Of a stretch of 64,000 bases of DNA, positions 32,988 to 46,560 are shown one piece after another. This DNA comes from Lota lota. Taxonomy: Eukaryota; Chordata; Actinopteri; Gadiformes; Lotidae. The position numbers and the translations under genes are program-made. The notes under the pieces were generated by a model. That model did no database searches, was not told where the DNA came from, and saw only the letters and a program-made list of their open reading frames with translations. How positions within the stretch are numbered: the first letter of the stretch is position 1; each line of letters opens with the position of its first letter. The stretch covers positions 1,152,637-1,216,636 of the forward strand of contig JACYXH010000719.1 in NCBI GenBank assembly GCA_026745465.1, read 5' to 3'.

Positions 32988-35900
32988 ATGACCAGCTTGT
33001 TCAGGCGCAACAGCAATGGAGGCTCCAAGAATGGAGGACCTGATGGAGGTGGTAGCGGCAACTCAACCTCAGGCCAGCTGAACAACAGCAGGCCTAACCG
33101 GCAAATACGGCGACTTGAGTTCAACCAGGCCATGATGGATTTCAAGACCATGTTTCCTACCATGGAATATGAGGTCATTGAGTGTGTGCTACGATCTAAC
33201 AATGGGGCAGTGGATGCCACCATTGACCAGCTTCTCCAAATGAGCATTGATGGGAACTGTTCTGATGACAGCTCTGACTCGGATGACAGCATTCCTCCTG
33301 AGGTCAGTGGAATATCTCCCTCTTCCTCCAATACTGTTTTGGAACCTAGGGCTGCACAATTATAACAAAAATTATAATTGTGATTATTTTGCCTAATATT
33401 GTGATTGTAATTATTCATTGCGATTAACAGATTATCGATTCATTTTGGCTTGACCAACATAAAAACAGTCCTTTGTGTCATATATTTAGTGGTATTGAAT
33501 CCTCAGACAAGGCTTGGACAGACAAGATTCTAGCGCCCATAACCCAATGCCTGTGATTCGTTGGCGTGCTTATTGAGGAGTTGTAAAGGTTTGTAATTTG
33601 ATTTGAAAGTAATGGGTGTACAAAATCTGTATTATTAGGTGTCAAGCACCGAAGTTGCAAGGCACCTTTTGTTATTGCCAGTTTGATTATTATTATTCCA
33701 CCACACAGTAAACAGTCCCAAACAGCCAAATCTAAAGAGGAACCAATCAGCCCAAGTCTCTAGCGCCACCAATGGGTCAAAGTTGCAACATCTCAAAAGG
33801 CCATATCTCAGGCCCAATGTGCCCTATACTTTAAATACCTATAATTCGGTGTCAAATGACGTGTCTTCTCAAGCTCTCCCAACGCTGCCGCTCTAAGCAT
33901 GAAGGTCAACACACAAATGCTAATACAAAAACTGCTTTTCACATCTCCCCCCAGCCAATGCCTAATTAAAACCAGTCCAACTCTAATAGATTCCCAATCT
34001 CCCATAGAATAAACGGTATCAAAACCGTTCTGAAACTCCAAACTGTATAGCCTCTAGGGACTCAAACGTAACGTGCCGAACGCTACCTTGACAGGAAATA
34101 GGCATATCTCCTAAACAGTAAATCCTATTCACACCAAATTGGGGTTCCATGTCTAGAACCCACCCCAGAGGGGACAGTCAGAGGAGCCACATAGCTTCAT
34201 TGGGGCGCTGTAATACCACTATTCACTAAAATGGCCACAGTTCCTAGCCCAAATGTCAGATTTGAGTGGACCCAACTTTGGGACGGTTGAGGGTCAAGGC
34301 TCTAATGGGTCAAGTGGGATGATGGCAATTGCCCTAAAACGATGGCCGCCAGAAGCCAAAATATGTCCTACAAGCTTCAAGGAGGCAAAATGAGGGGTTA
34401 ACTTTAGGCAATCAACATCAAACCTGATGTACGGAAAGGCACATGGGTCGAAATTCATCAGTCCAAAGATCGTCAAAATTGGGCCATAGGGGGCGCTACA
34501 GTCATCACATGAATAGTGCACCTTTAATGCAGCAATAGGCTACAGCCTGTCATCTGAAGGCATGCATTATATGTCATATGTTACGTATCCTCATATCCTG
34601 AAAATATCCGAGAGGCCAATTGTTTTTATGCATTACAATGTCATTCTTTTTATTTAATCTTTCTTTAGTTTGTCATGTACCCCTGGCTCACTTTTTGCCA
34701 AATGTCCAGATTAATCAAGATCAGCCCCAAACGTCCATAACGTGTCAGATAATGCAGCTTCTCATGGCCTACCACTTTCCCATCCGGACCATTATGCTCG
34801 GCCTCACTGCATATTCCTCTATTTGAATTTAACTGAAGAAAATACCTTTTTCCTCTCCTCCCAGGCCAATTCCCTAACTCTAACCAAACTAACTCTAATT
34901 GATTCCTCATTACCCAAATAATAAAATATAACAAAATAATTCAAATACTCTATGCAGTAAGGCCCCCTCAGGTGTAAACATTTTGAAGCAGATTACCCTT
35001 TCACAAGAGGTAGGCATGTTTTACCATCTCCTTCTAGACCATTTGTCCAATCATCGTGACGCCTGCTTTTTTTTATCTCGGCCCCCTTTATTCTATATTC
35101 CATATGAACCCTGTTTTCTATTTGGTTTATCTAAACCATGTAGGTTTAAGTGCCATAGCCAACTTAAAAAATGGCTAAGTGTGAAAAACACGGCTACTTC
35201 TAACCCATATAATGATCTCCCCTTAATGATGCATGTCTGTCGATAGCTCTGTGAGTAGAGCACTCCCAGGTGGAAGGTTCATGGTTAAAATCCTACCAGG
35301 TATCACCTTTTTTACTCGAGATATAACGTTACGTTATAGGACCCGCTAGACTCGATAGCAGTATCGATAAGCTCGGCCCTTATTGATTTTTGATATTTTG
35401 AGAAATTTGGAACCGGGTCCTTCTAGAACCAGGTCTCGATCCCTAGAGATGGGGCTGCGAAGCACACACAAACGTTTTGAGCAGTGCTGAAAGTTAAGCG
35501 CTGGAAGTGGGTGCAGGTGGTCTAATAAGGTAAGTGCACTCAACGGGGACGTTTAACTTAACCTTTTTAATAGGAGCCCTCAACATTAGATTTGAAAATG
35601 GTGAAATGGGAATTAACGTACTTGTGACAAATGTTAAGTATTCGAATTGTATGCTCTTGCTAGATTCTGGAGAGAACTTTGGAGCCTGACAGCTCAGATG
35701 AGGAACCACCCCCTGGCTACTCGCCACCAACATACGACCTGCATATACATGACCGGAAATACCCAGAGACTCCTCCCCCAAGGTATGGACATTTAGCTTT
35801 TTTCAAAAATGATCACACATTTATTAAGTATGATCGCAGTACCACGATTCACAAGACTACTTTCACATTTATGTATAGGTCACTATGCTTTATCAACTGA

Positions 35901-38900
35901 TACTTTCATATTAAAGTATAGGCCAATGTACTGTATCAAATTGTCAAAAAAAGGAAGGCAATGTCTGAACTTTTGGAGTGGCATATCTGACACTCACACA
36001 CCTACGGCACAAAAACCCCACTAACATCCACTAACATCTGGCAAAGAAACGGGGGTAAAACCAGCATTCATTTTGGATGTGAATGTGAACTGTGTTGAGT
36101 CCTGAGTTTGAACATGACTTGCTTTGGCTGCTGTTTTAGATTGAGTGAGTGCTGGCAACCGTGGCATGTGGGAGGGGGCTCATTAAAGAGCCAGTGAACC
36201 CTCTGTTTCAGCTGGAGTTTGAACACACACTAAGAGTTCTAGGAAGGAGGGGGGGGGGGGGGGGCGTGTTACGACCCACGGTGTCTCTGTGATACTTTCT
36301 TAGTACCGTGGTTGTGTATGAGCGTTATAATGATTGATGTTGTGTATGAAATGCGCCACACACACCGTGGTGTTCGGTGTCCCAGAAAAGCTTAACCCTC
36401 AATCGAATGCAGACTTCAAAATAAAGCGCTGCTCGTATGGAGCTCCCCACATCCACACACCGTAGTGTTATGCTGTAGGTGTCCGGGAAGCCTAACCCCC
36501 CCTCCCCCCCAGACGCGATCTTCAAAATCAACGGCTGTCCAGAACGAGCTCCAGACATCCGCAACGCCACACACACACACACCCTGGCGTTATACTATAA
36601 GTGTCTTAACCCTAAGAAGCTTAACCCTCTCTCGAACGCCGCGGTCAACCACTGCCCAGACAGAGCGCTTACACGTCCACACACACGTCCTCGCCGTCTC
36701 TATCCCTTGGTCGTGTCGTCGATAAGTAAACTAACAGCCACCTAGGCGTCACGATAATACCGTCACCTGCGTGGAACGTTCACGTAATGTTTCGGGGAGA
36801 TTTTACTCCTGTTTTTATCAAAAGAAACGTGCGGTTTTTGTAACAGTGATAAAATGGCATAGATTACTATGTTGGTGATCACATAAGACATTACCACGTT
36901 TAAAACAAAAGGAAAGCGGATTTGGGTTAGATCGCTCTTCAAGGCAAGTTTGGGGAGGAGAAAAGTGTTTGCCATGTTGTTTTTCAATTCTGCCCAGCAA
37001 CCGATAGAGGTAATCGTTATAGGCCCATATACTACACATCATCACTTGACCTTTGATCTCTAAAATAATTTTGCATTTTCATTGGATTTGTTAAAAGTAC
37101 GGTATACAATAATGAAGCATGAAAGAACGTGAGAGGCAAAGCAAGACGGAATCTACCTGTACTGTATGCGATTCTGTAGCCCTGTTTTTAACCACTACTA
37201 CTACTTTAACTAGATTATTTAGTGATGTTAAGATAACATGCTGAAAAAGTATCACAATCATTGACAATACTTTGCAATGATGTATTTGACAATTTCCCCA
37301 TCTCTAAAAGTCGTAGTATTCGGTTCAAAACACAAACATTGTTAAAAATAGCAATAATAATCATTTCTAAGTAATAATGTTGGATTGCAATCTGGGCCGG
37401 TTGGCACATTGAAATGCTAACAAGCTGACATGAAAGCAGGGATGTTATGTGGCATAACTAACATCTTTTTATGAAGAATCATTTGTTTATCAGATTTAAA
37501 ATGGTGTGTTGCCTTGCAATCATTTATAAGCCTGAATTCCAACGAATGTGCAACTCTATAGAGCAGGTTTGGGGAACATTTTCTTTTCTTTGAAGGACAT
37601 GGAGGCGCTCCCATTCAGTCAGGTGTGACTGCAATGCGGTCAAATGATGTCCTCAAACACAAATTTAATGGAAAACATAAGGTAGCAGGCCAACTCCCAG
37701 TCCCATACTTTCAAAGTTGTGCGCCTTTGGAAACGTTTGCACTGAATCTCTGTCCTAACCTTAACAGAGTCTAACTCAATCCAATGAGTGGAGCTGTAAA
37801 CTCCATTTTTATGGTCGGGCCTCTCTGGTATCTGTGTACCAAATGTTGCGTCATTTTGGTTCATGGTTCATGTTAAGAAAATTATCTAAGCGTTACAAAA
37901 CTTTGAAGGCACAGAACAATCTATCCAGGAAGGCCTTGGGGGTCCTTGATGCAAAAATATTCAGCATGTCAAATTTCACAATAGTTTGGTCAACTTGGGC
38001 GGGGGGTGTGATCATTTAACTGTTGACCCCATGTTATAGCACCTCCTGTGGGCAAAGGGGTACTTAACGTTTTAGAGACCTGCTTACACGCAGTTTCCAG
38101 ACGTCTCCAGACTCTGAGTTGTCCACCTTCGGAGAGGTTGAAGTCAGTCAACTTCCATAGTAGAAAATTGCTCAGTGAGCATCTGCAGCAGTGGTAAATT
38201 TGAATAGACACAGGTCTTTTTCGAGCTATCAGGACCAAACATTCAACATTACCTATGTGCCCACCAAGTTTGAAGTCCCTGGGCTAGTCCGAACCAAGTT
38301 TGAAGTCCCTGGGCTAATCTAAACCAAGTTTGAAGTCCCTGGGCTAATCTGAACCAAGTTCGAAGTCCCTGGGCTAATCTGAACCAAGTTTGAAGTCCCT
38401 GGGCTAATCCGAACCAAGTTTGAAGTCCCTGGGCTAATCCGAACCAAGTTTGAAGTCCCTGGGCTAATCCAACCAAGTTTGAAGTCCCTGGGCTAATCCC
38501 AACCAAGTTTGAAGTCCCTGGGCTAATCCCAACCAAGTTTGAAGTCCCTGGGCTAATCCCAACCAAGTTTGAAGTCCCTGGGCTAATCCCAACCAAGTTT
38601 GTGATTGATTGAATAATGGTGGCTCATTTGCATAATCATATTTGTGCATAACACAGCCATTTTTAACCAAATCGAAGAAAAACTAAGCACGTTTTGGTCA
38701 GGACCTTCTAAGGAGCAGGTTTACAACATTTGGTCATCATTGGATTTATGGTTCATTTTATTCGAGGTTTTCTGAAGGTTTTCCAACACGTTCAAAGTAC
38801 AGAAAAATCTTTAGACAAACCTTCGTCTGGATGATTGATTCAGCAGGTCATTACGCATGTCAAAAAATGCGCAGATACCAACTTTCACAAATTTGCGTCA

Positions 38901-41900
38901 GACGAGGTGAGGGGCATGGCTGTTAAGGGTGAGGGGCATGGCTGTTAAGGGTGAGGGGCATGGCTGTTAAGGGTGAGGGGCATGGCTGTTAAGGGTCAGG
39001 GGCATGGCTGTTAAGGGTGAACCGCAAATGTTAGAGCCCCCTGTGGTCTTAGCGATATCAAGAGACCTGGAGACCTGCATCTGCTTTCCATATGTAGGCC
39101 ATTTTTGACAGCTCCAAGATGTTCATGTTTCGAGTGGTTTGAGTGTTTTAGCCCCATTCACTTTCATACACTCATATTAAATAGTAATATTATACAACTT
39201 AAATTTAAAAAAGTATACAATGTTTACGCTATAAAAGAAGACACGTACTGCAGTGATATAAGCCTGACGTTGGTGTTATCTCTCAAAAACTGTAAAGGAA
39301 AATTAGGAGGAATAACAATAGTGCGGCTTGCTTTGCAACACACAAATAAATTACAAATATTAACGCTGACAAATCTTTGTAAAGGCATTTACATTGGCTT
39401 ATCATGGCAGCCCTATACAGCCGTATATTTACTATGCCTTCTTTACATTTTCTTCAGAGGCAAATTAAAACTACTTTGACAAGTTTAAATTGTATCACAG
39501 TTGGACGGCTATTGGCTATTTCGTTTTGGACAGTTCAATCACATACAATCTGACCTTTTTTTTAATCGATTAATTTACTTGATTTTTGGATTTTAACTAT
39601 CCGTTAGCAGGATTGTATCCATAGCTAATAATCTGATTGGATCAGGTTTGACCCCCTGGGCACAAGTGACACATATCCCATGTCCTTAACATATATCATG
39701 TCCTCACTTTGGCCCTCTTCCTTCCTCTTCCACTCTCATCATAACATGCACAGATGATGAAGGGTTGGTTGTTTGGCTATTCGTTTCACTTACTCATGAT
39801 GTTGCTATATCCCATTTCCTAATGTTGTTGTAGATTTGAAGCCCAGCCATCCTCTGGTCACTGCCCAGTGAGAAGTTACCGGCACTGGAATCCTCCACTT
39901 TTAGGAAACCTCCCGGAAGATTTCCTACGGATCTTGCCCCAACAATTAGAACATATTAAAGTAAGCAAGAATATCTTTCCAGACAGATTTTAAGTGAACA
40001 AGTTGTGTCAAAGAGATGTGTTAATATTCTGATGAGATCCATAGGGGGGATTTCTATTTTCATCCACGAACATTTCAAACTCTGGTCATGCCTCCCCATC
40101 CCAGCCGAGCCCCCTCCCCTCCGAGAGCAAACAGACGACCCAGGCCCACGCCAGGCCGGCAGCTGGGGGACGCAGTAGTGCTTCAGGTTCAGGGGGGGGA
40201 GCCACTGAACAGGAAGGGAAGCTGAAACAGTACCTGGAGGATGAGCGCATAGCCCTGTTCCTGCAGAATGAGGAGTTCATGAGGGAGCTGCAGCGGAACC
40301 ATGACTTCCTTATTGCTCTGGAAAGAGGTATGCTTTTTTTAAAATCCCATTGCAATTATGACCTATGCATAACCTATTCATTATTTTATAGTTGCCCGTA
40401 TAACATCAATGCAGAAAGAGCATTGGAGACTTTACTTGTGTAGAGAACATGTACACTGCTCATTGCTGTTGGGTCACAAAATGCAAGGCGAAATAAAGAC
40501 GACTAATTTCGCTTTCGTCTGTCCATTTACTCCATTTAATGAGTTTGCAAGCTTAACATTCACCAATGGTCTCATTCCTATGATATCTTTCATCCTGAGT
40601 TTCCCCATGATATTACATGCCACATTTCTCCTTCTGAGAATTGTAGTGTGTTGTGAGAATTGAAGTGTAAAATAATGACATCTTAACTTACAATGATAGT
40701 TAATCTTATAGTCTTACACATAAGACGTATTCAACATTTATTTCCCAGTTTTCATTTCCATTTGCCCACCCCAGTCCTTCCCATGTATAATTTGTGTCCG
40801 GCTTTGGGATGCTTCTTTAGCAGGTACTTCACATAAACGTGCCACGTTTCCTTGGCGCCGTGTCTTTCCTAGCTCCATTGGTGACTCCCATGCCATCGCA
40901 TCAGTGGCTTGGCTGTGTGATGTGATACACAATGAAACAAGTACGAGTAAGCTCCAGCCTCACACCCTTTCTTCCATCAGTGTTCCTAACATCTCTTCTG
41001 TTTTTGTAGATCGCTTGAAGTATGAATCAAAGAAGTTAAAGTCCAATCATTCATCTAGCATGGAGAGTTCTACAGGTAGATCTTAATCCTCTAACTTCCT
41101 TAGCAAGCTTTCTGTCAATCTGTTCATCTTGAGAGGATGAGTGTCTTTCTCAGTCAAGATTGGCTCATAACATTGCTGTTCATTTTCTGTCTAGGGGAGC
41201 GCAATCCTTCAAACTCAGTGGAATCCGTGTCGGATGACGCCATGTTTCAAGACAAACTTAAACACATGGGCAAATGTAATGCGCCTCAATGGAAAGGTTT
41301 TAAAGATAACATTGGACCATTCACATTTTGAAATGTCATGCTGACCGTTCTTCTTCTTTGCTCTTGTATAGCCACAAGAAAGAAGTTGTTTGAAATTGCC
41401 AGAACCTTCTCAGAAAAGACTAAGCGTAGAAAGTCTAAGAGGAGGACGCTGCTGAAACACCATTCGTATCCTTCAAGTTTAAGAACAAAGTGATAGAGGA
41501 GTTCCTTACGTCCTCACGGTTATTTATGGTTATTTGTGTGTGTTTTTATTATTATTAATGATAATATTCGAATGAACACAGATACTGTCTGGACATCATT
41601 GCTCTGCCGTTGTTCAGGAGGATGTCTTGCCTACATAGAATATGACTCTGCTTCTCATTGGTAAAGTCATTTTACATTTGTGTCTAAATATATCTGCATT
41701 AATTATGTAGAGAATAAACTAAAATGTATGTAAAAAAAACAACAATATATATTCAAAATGATTTAGCCTTGGCAACAACACTTCTCCCCAGCGCATTAGC
41801 TCTTGTATATTATACTATTTATGTATTCATTTTTGTGTCACAAATGCACTACTAAACATTAATCCGAACAATCAGCATCATATTCAGCATGTGTAGGAGC

Positions 41901-43215
41901 CCCAAACGTGGAAGTTATGCCAAGCGGTTTACGCACCGGTTTGTAAAAATGTTGAATACCGGAATGTATTGACTACAGAAATGCTTTTATTTACTTCCAA
42001 TATTGGAAACGTCATATGAATGTTGTTATTTTTAAATAGGATGATTCACTACTAGGTTAGTGGGAAAGCGTTGTTTGTTCTTAGCATGTTTCCAGTCTTG
42101 GCACAGCTAACTCAACAGCCAACCTCCTGGATGCAGTGGAGGGAACTTCCTGTGGTAAGACCAAGTTCACAAGAATGTTAAGCTATATAATATCTTATAT
42201 TTGTAATGGGAATATCCTAAGAACAAGCACAACTAGAGTAGACAGAGTGTAAAACCTGTTTTGCTTTTCTCAATCTAGTGGTTTGCAAAACATGATGACG
42301 GATATATCTTACAATTATGAGGGTTATGTCTGCGGCTGGTTGCTCTCAAACCTGCCAGTCGATGGACGGACCAATCGGAGGCTGCCGTTGTTCTTGAAGG
42401 CGAGTTAGTTGATAATGCAATAAAGACAACAGGCAAGGTGCAAAATCAAGATTGTTTCACGGAATTGCTGTTGAGCCTTGCCTTTCAACCACAAGCATAC
42501 ATTTTGTAATAATTAAAGGAATCCTCCTTCACCAAATATCAGATAGCCAATGCGCAAACCTGCAGCATAATTATAGTACAAAGAGGAGCTGACAGTGGAC
42601 ACATGGTTTGGTAGATACAATTAAACGGGTGTTTTGCAAGCAGTGTTCTGTCGGTTGGGGTGCATTAAGACAGGGCAGTAAAGGGGTGCCTTTGTTTGGA
42701 AAGGTTGTGAAGTGCTGCAGTAGAGGCCGGCGCACCAAGATGCTCGCATCGATGCAGCCACTGACCAGATCGAAGCAGAAATAGATGTGAAAGATATAAC
42801 GCAACACAACATACATAAATGTGCCCGATTGGATTGTTCCCAAAGGAAAAGACGTGCTGTTCTTCAGACTGGATTCGGAAGAGCTCTGCTCCTCAGCTTC
42901 ATCTGATTGTCTTGAGTGTATCGTCTTGTCAAGGCATGAATTCAAATGAGCTGCTTGCGGCAAAAGGCCGGCCTCTTGCGATAGCGACTGGAAAATACGT
43001 CACAAGAACGGTAGAACCAGTCTACACCTAATCCTCCTTTTCACAATCCCTATGTGACATGGGATGAAGGGGCTGGTATTAAGGAAGTGAGGCATCATAA
43101 AGGTATAGCCGTGCAACCTGTTGTTCATCTATGCTCACATCTGTTCTCTGTTCTAGAGGAGGACGGCCAGTCTAGAAAAGTGGACATTCCGGACGAGAGT
43201 CGATACAAGTCTTGA
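32988..43215 (+). CDS. cuedc1: CUE domain-containing protein 1
   Basis: Nine coding exons with GT/AG borders and consistent phases: 32988-33302, 35664-35782, 39834-39960, 40105-40327, 41010-41075, 41195-41275, 41372-41465, 42096-42154 and 43157-43215. Together they encode 380 aa; the human protein, from memory, is about 386. Residues 1-40 are Gly/Ser/Asn-rich. The CUE domain is at about 44-87, with MFP at 55-57 and a dileucine at 82-83, the usual ubiquitin-contact positions. Later blocks match the orthologue closely: ILERTLEPDSSDEEPPPGYS, NPPLLGNLPEDFLRILPQQL, KQYLEDERIALFLQNEEFM and KHMGKSTRKKLFEIARTFSE. The start at 32988 gives the conserved MTSLFRR. Its exon begins at 32683 after TTTCTCAG, so part of the 5' UTR is here. 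The stop is followed five bases later by a GTAAGT donor (43221), so the 3' UTR is spliced, resuming at about 43643. The introns hold a MITE, a tRNA-like piece and satellites. CUEDC1 is a poorly characterised CUE-domain (ubiquitin-binding type) protein. Confidence 0.93.
33340..34560. repeat. Degenerate interspersed repeats in CUEDC1 intron
   Basis: GGGCTGCACAATTATAAC at about 33348 and the following AT-rich stretch to 33450 resemble the common fish GCTGCACAATTAATCG hAT-type MITE. From about 33635 (GGTGTCAAGCACCGAAG) to 34510 the text has the look of a moderately repeated fish element (GGGGGCGCTACA near 34488). Neither is confirmed by paired ends. Confidence 0.3.
35241..35306 (+). tRNA. tRNA-like remnant or SINE head
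   Basis: TAGCTCTGTGAGTAGAGCA resembles a tRNA D-arm/A-box and GGTTCATGGTTAAAATCC about 30 bases later resembles a B-box. No proper acceptor stem or intact T-loop is visible, so it is a decayed tRNA pseudogene or the head of a tRNA-derived SINE rather than a working gene. Confidence 0.25.
36183..36930 (+). mobile_element. TTAA-type MITE family, copy 3 (in CUEDC1 intron)
   Basis: TTAA at 36183-36186 is followed by AGAGCCAGTGAACCC. Internal matches to copies 1 and 4 run through the element (GAGTTCTAGGAAGGAGGGGG, GTGTATGAGCGTTATAATGA, GTGTCCGGGAAGCC, and GATAAAATGGCATAGATTAC near the right end). Paralogous copies show the inverse terminus TGGGTTCACTGGCTCTTT on the other side, so the family has terminal inverted repeats. 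About 750 bp, no transposase. Confidence 0.7.
38264..38600. repeat. 30-bp minisatellite
   Basis: About 11-12 copies of a unit containing CCAAGTTTGAAGTCCCTGGG plus CTAATCC, with 29-bp variants in the second half. It lies in the large CUEDC1 intron between exons two and three. Confidence 0.92.
38903..39020. repeat. 22-bp minisatellite
   Basis: Five to six copies of GTGAGGGGCATGGCTGTTAA(GG), also in the CUEDC1 intron. Confidence 0.92.
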
Positions 43216-43642
43216 TCATGGTAAGTCGTTGACCATTTATTTTGCTAATTGCTTTTTGATCTTTTCTTGTTTACTTTGGCAGTTTCAAATAGGATTGGAT
43301 GTATGTATTCTGTGTGTAAGGAGCATTTGAATGTAGTCATTGCAACAGAATAGTTGTGGTTGAAGTGGAAAAGGTGGGCGGTAATGAAGTTATTAGGGTT
43401 CTGTGGTTGCTTCCATTTTCTCTGAGCGGTCCAAACTACGAATGGGCATAAATTCAGGAAACCAAGGTGGAGAATACAATCTGTATTTTCTTTATGAGTT
43501 AGCAAGGCTTAATTCTAAGTGTGTGTTTCGGACGCTAAATTAACCACTCATTCTTTCCTTGATTCTTAATTTTAACTGTGTGTTTCTGATGCTAAATTAA
43601 CCACTCATTTTTCCTTGATTCTTGTGTGCTGAATCCCAACAG

Positions 43643-44273
43643 GGATACATGGCTACTGTATGACCTGTAGACTCCCAGCTCCTCGGACATCTCTGCTCTT
43701 AACTCCTAGTCAAGGTCAACCTCCTATCAAGAGAAAGATTCATAATGTAGACTGTTTGCAGATCTCTATTGCAACAAAATCTCCACCAGCATTTTGTCTT
43801 ACTTTGCTTATCTTTATGGTGGATCGAACCACACAAACTAAATAATGAAGAAACTAAACATAATGTTAAATGTAAATGAGCTGTATTATTATAATGTTTT
43901 TCTGCATTTGTTTCTTGTTTTCTGTATGGATATGTTTTATTCTCATATTTATTCCCCTAATCATTTATCTCCACATCTATGTATATATGAATATATTTAT
44001 TTCTGTAATTCCCTGTGATACGCAATGTTTTTAGACATGTGGCTGATGTTTGGACTAGCTTCTTCAGGGGTATCACCTGACTAGAGTTCAGGTGGAGGAC
44101 AAACTGATCCTTCTCTTTATCAATCTCTTTTCAGTATTTTGATAGCTCACAAACGAGGACCATGAGTTCCACGACCACTTCAATCAATGGGCATTACATG
44201 AACATTGGACTTTCTGTCGGATATATACATTTCTGGAACAAAATATCAGGGAATTAAGAAAAACTGAAATAAA
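43643..44273 (+). terminator. cuedc1: CUEDC1 spliced 3' UTR and candidate poly(A) signal
   Basis: An acceptor (CAACAG at 43637-43642) matches the donor five bases past the CUEDC1 stop. The following AT-rich sequence has an AATAAA at 44268-44273 and another near 44314. The true cleavage site is not visible. Confidence 0.45.
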
Positions 44274-44329
44274 TGTGGGGGGAAATAGTTTGGATTGGAT
44301 TAATTGGATGCGGAAATAAATACAAATGG

Positions 44330-44830
44330 AAATGAAGAAAATTGATTTCATTTTATTTCAAACATTTCTTATGTTCTATTTTTTCAAAGTTGAATTTGGT
44401 CCTGCATTTTTTTCACATGTCATACAATTCCTGCCAAATGACCATCTGATTGAAGTGGTCAGGAGCCATTCACTCTGTGTATGCCTATCTTTATGGCTGA
44501 GCGTGTTAAGCCAAAGTAGTATAAGTTCTTTGTTATAACTAGACCACATTCTGCTGCCTTTTCTAAAACATACTGTGGCATTTCATACCATTTCCCTACA
44601 AACCTATCTGCCTTGCTGCTGGAGGGTATAGGATGACTGACCATATTACCGTAACAAAAAATACATAGCAAAACTGTGAAAGCTCTGAAATGTCAAGTTG
44701 ATCCGATTGTATTCAACTATTGATATTCACGCCTTTATGCCCTGCATTTACACCGCCCAACAGAGCCGTGCAAATCGGAGTGATATGTGATACCTGTGTC
44801 ACAACAATGGGCAAAAACCCCTGACGCTCA
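44330..44830. other. Intergenic, nothing recognised
   Basis: No exon or element recognised between the CUEDC1 3' end and the 45-bp minisatellite. Confidence 0.4.
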
Positions 44831-44835
44831 TGCCG

Positions 44836-45015
44836 GTCCATTCAGGGTCAGAGTCGGTCCGTCGTTCCCCTCCTACGGGGGTCCATTCAGGGTCCGAGTC
44901 GGCCTGTCGTTCCCCTCCTACGGGGGTCCATTCAGGGTCCGAGTCGGTCCGTTGTTCCCCTCCTACGGGGGTCCATTCAGGGTCCGAGTCGGTCTGTCGT
45001 TCCCCTCCTACGCGG
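44836..45015. repeat. 45-bp minisatellite
   Basis: Four copies of a 45-bp unit containing GTCCATTCAGGGTCCGAGTC and TTCCCCTCCTACGGGG. It is followed by CpG-rich unassigned sequence to about 45560, in which frames of 75-98 codons show no family match. Confidence 0.92.
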
Positions 45016-46384
45016 TTCCCCATCCTAACTGCATGCCAGTTGCTGGCGCTAATGCACGCTAACTTTGTTTGCCAAACGCCATAAGAAGTTAAGGGCGCGG
45101 TCGTCCCCATATGGCCCTGCTAGCCCTCGAGGACATGGGCGATGACGACATTAAAGGCTCGGACGTACTTTCCGCGGTGCGCGTCCGCCGACAGCTGCAG
45201 GCTTGTTCTGGTCCAGCGGATGCGCACCGCGGTTCCCTTCATGCTACATTTGAGGGTCCGCGTCGGTCTGGCTTCCACGACTGCGCGTTTCCTGATCCTA
45301 ACTTCTCGCCAGGAGTTCCAACGGCCCTTGTATGTCTTTATGGTCCTTAAAGTAAATAAGATATTAGGGTAACGGCAGATCTCCTTGCACATGCCCACTT
45401 CAAAACAAGCGTCCATATATTATCTGGAGCATGCGCAATCGACGCGCTTGCTATGCGTGAGGTCGTCCACACGCTTACGTCACGCAGACTCACAAACCTT
45501 AACGTCAAGCGGACACTCCCGGACGCAGACGTTATTAATCCCGTCTCCTTCCTCTCTCCCCCATGGGACTTTATTTCAGAGTCAACGGCAAGGCAAATAT
45601 TACTTGATCCCGTTTGAATTGTGGTATTAATAACACAATTTCGTTTTGTGTGAAACTGCTAAATGCACTACCCGTTCTGTCACAGCCAGTGCACATGCTC
45701 AAAACACAACTGGCTCCGCCATCTTGTCTTAGCAAGGAGGAGCGAGTGTAGGTGCTTGCCCTTACCTCATATATCAGTAAAAACACTTCATAAACTGCAA
45801 TGAGATTATACCCAGGAAGGATGGACGTACGCTGTAGTACGAGCATGCTTTCAAATTCATGATTCGTAGCTAGACTCTGCCGGCAAAGTTATCATAACGA
45901 CGTAGAACCAGAACACAGCTCTATCTCCACTCGCTTCGTTCAGTTTTGGAGGGAGGGGTGCAGCCTGACGTTTGATTGACGTCCTCTAGGAACCCAAAAC
46001 GTTCAGTCAAAATGAACGCAGTCAATAGCGTGGTTAACCTTTTGAGGGCAATTTGTGTTCATGTTATCTTAACCTACATTTCAAGTCTAGATTTGGACAA
46101 GGATCAATCCATAGCACTACTATGTAACCCACTAATCAGTTTCCATCTAGAATAAGTTGTTTTATGGTTTGGTTTTCCTCCATATTGTTTTTGGTTGTTT
46201 CTGACATTGCATAGTTGATCAATGTTGTTATTTTTGTGTCAGGAGTGGAACAAGAAGTGTGCACAGGTTCCTCTATGGTTTGCTGGAAAAATGCCATTAA
46301 AGAGATTTTATATTTGAGATGCAGTAGGTTATTTTGATTATTGTTGTCCAGTATTATCATTTGATTAAAAACCTCATGCAAGAA

Positions 46385-46560
46385 TGCAGACCCATGTAAG
46401 GTCAGAACCATGTACGGTCTGAACCATGTAAGGTCAGAACCATGTACGGTCTGAACCATGTACGGTCTGAACCATGTAAGGTCAGAACCATGTACGGTCT
46501 GAACCATGTACGGTCTGAACCATGTAAGGTCAGAACCATGTACGGTCTGAACCATGTTGG
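46385..46560. repeat. 16-bp dimeric minisatellite
   Basis: About 11 copies alternating between GAACCATGTACGGTCT and GAACCATGTAAGGTCA. The stretches 45560-46380 and 46560-46840 hold nothing recognisable. Confidence 0.92.

Noticed and set aside
33303-33365. Extension of the CUEDC1 first coding exon to a stop at 33363
   Set aside because: It reads through a GTCAGT donor; the orthologous protein continues PPE-ILERTLEP, which is found at the next exon (35664).
44787-45416. Frames of 76-103 codons on both strands
   Set aside because: Partly the 45-bp minisatellite and partly CpG-rich unassigned sequence; no domain recognised.
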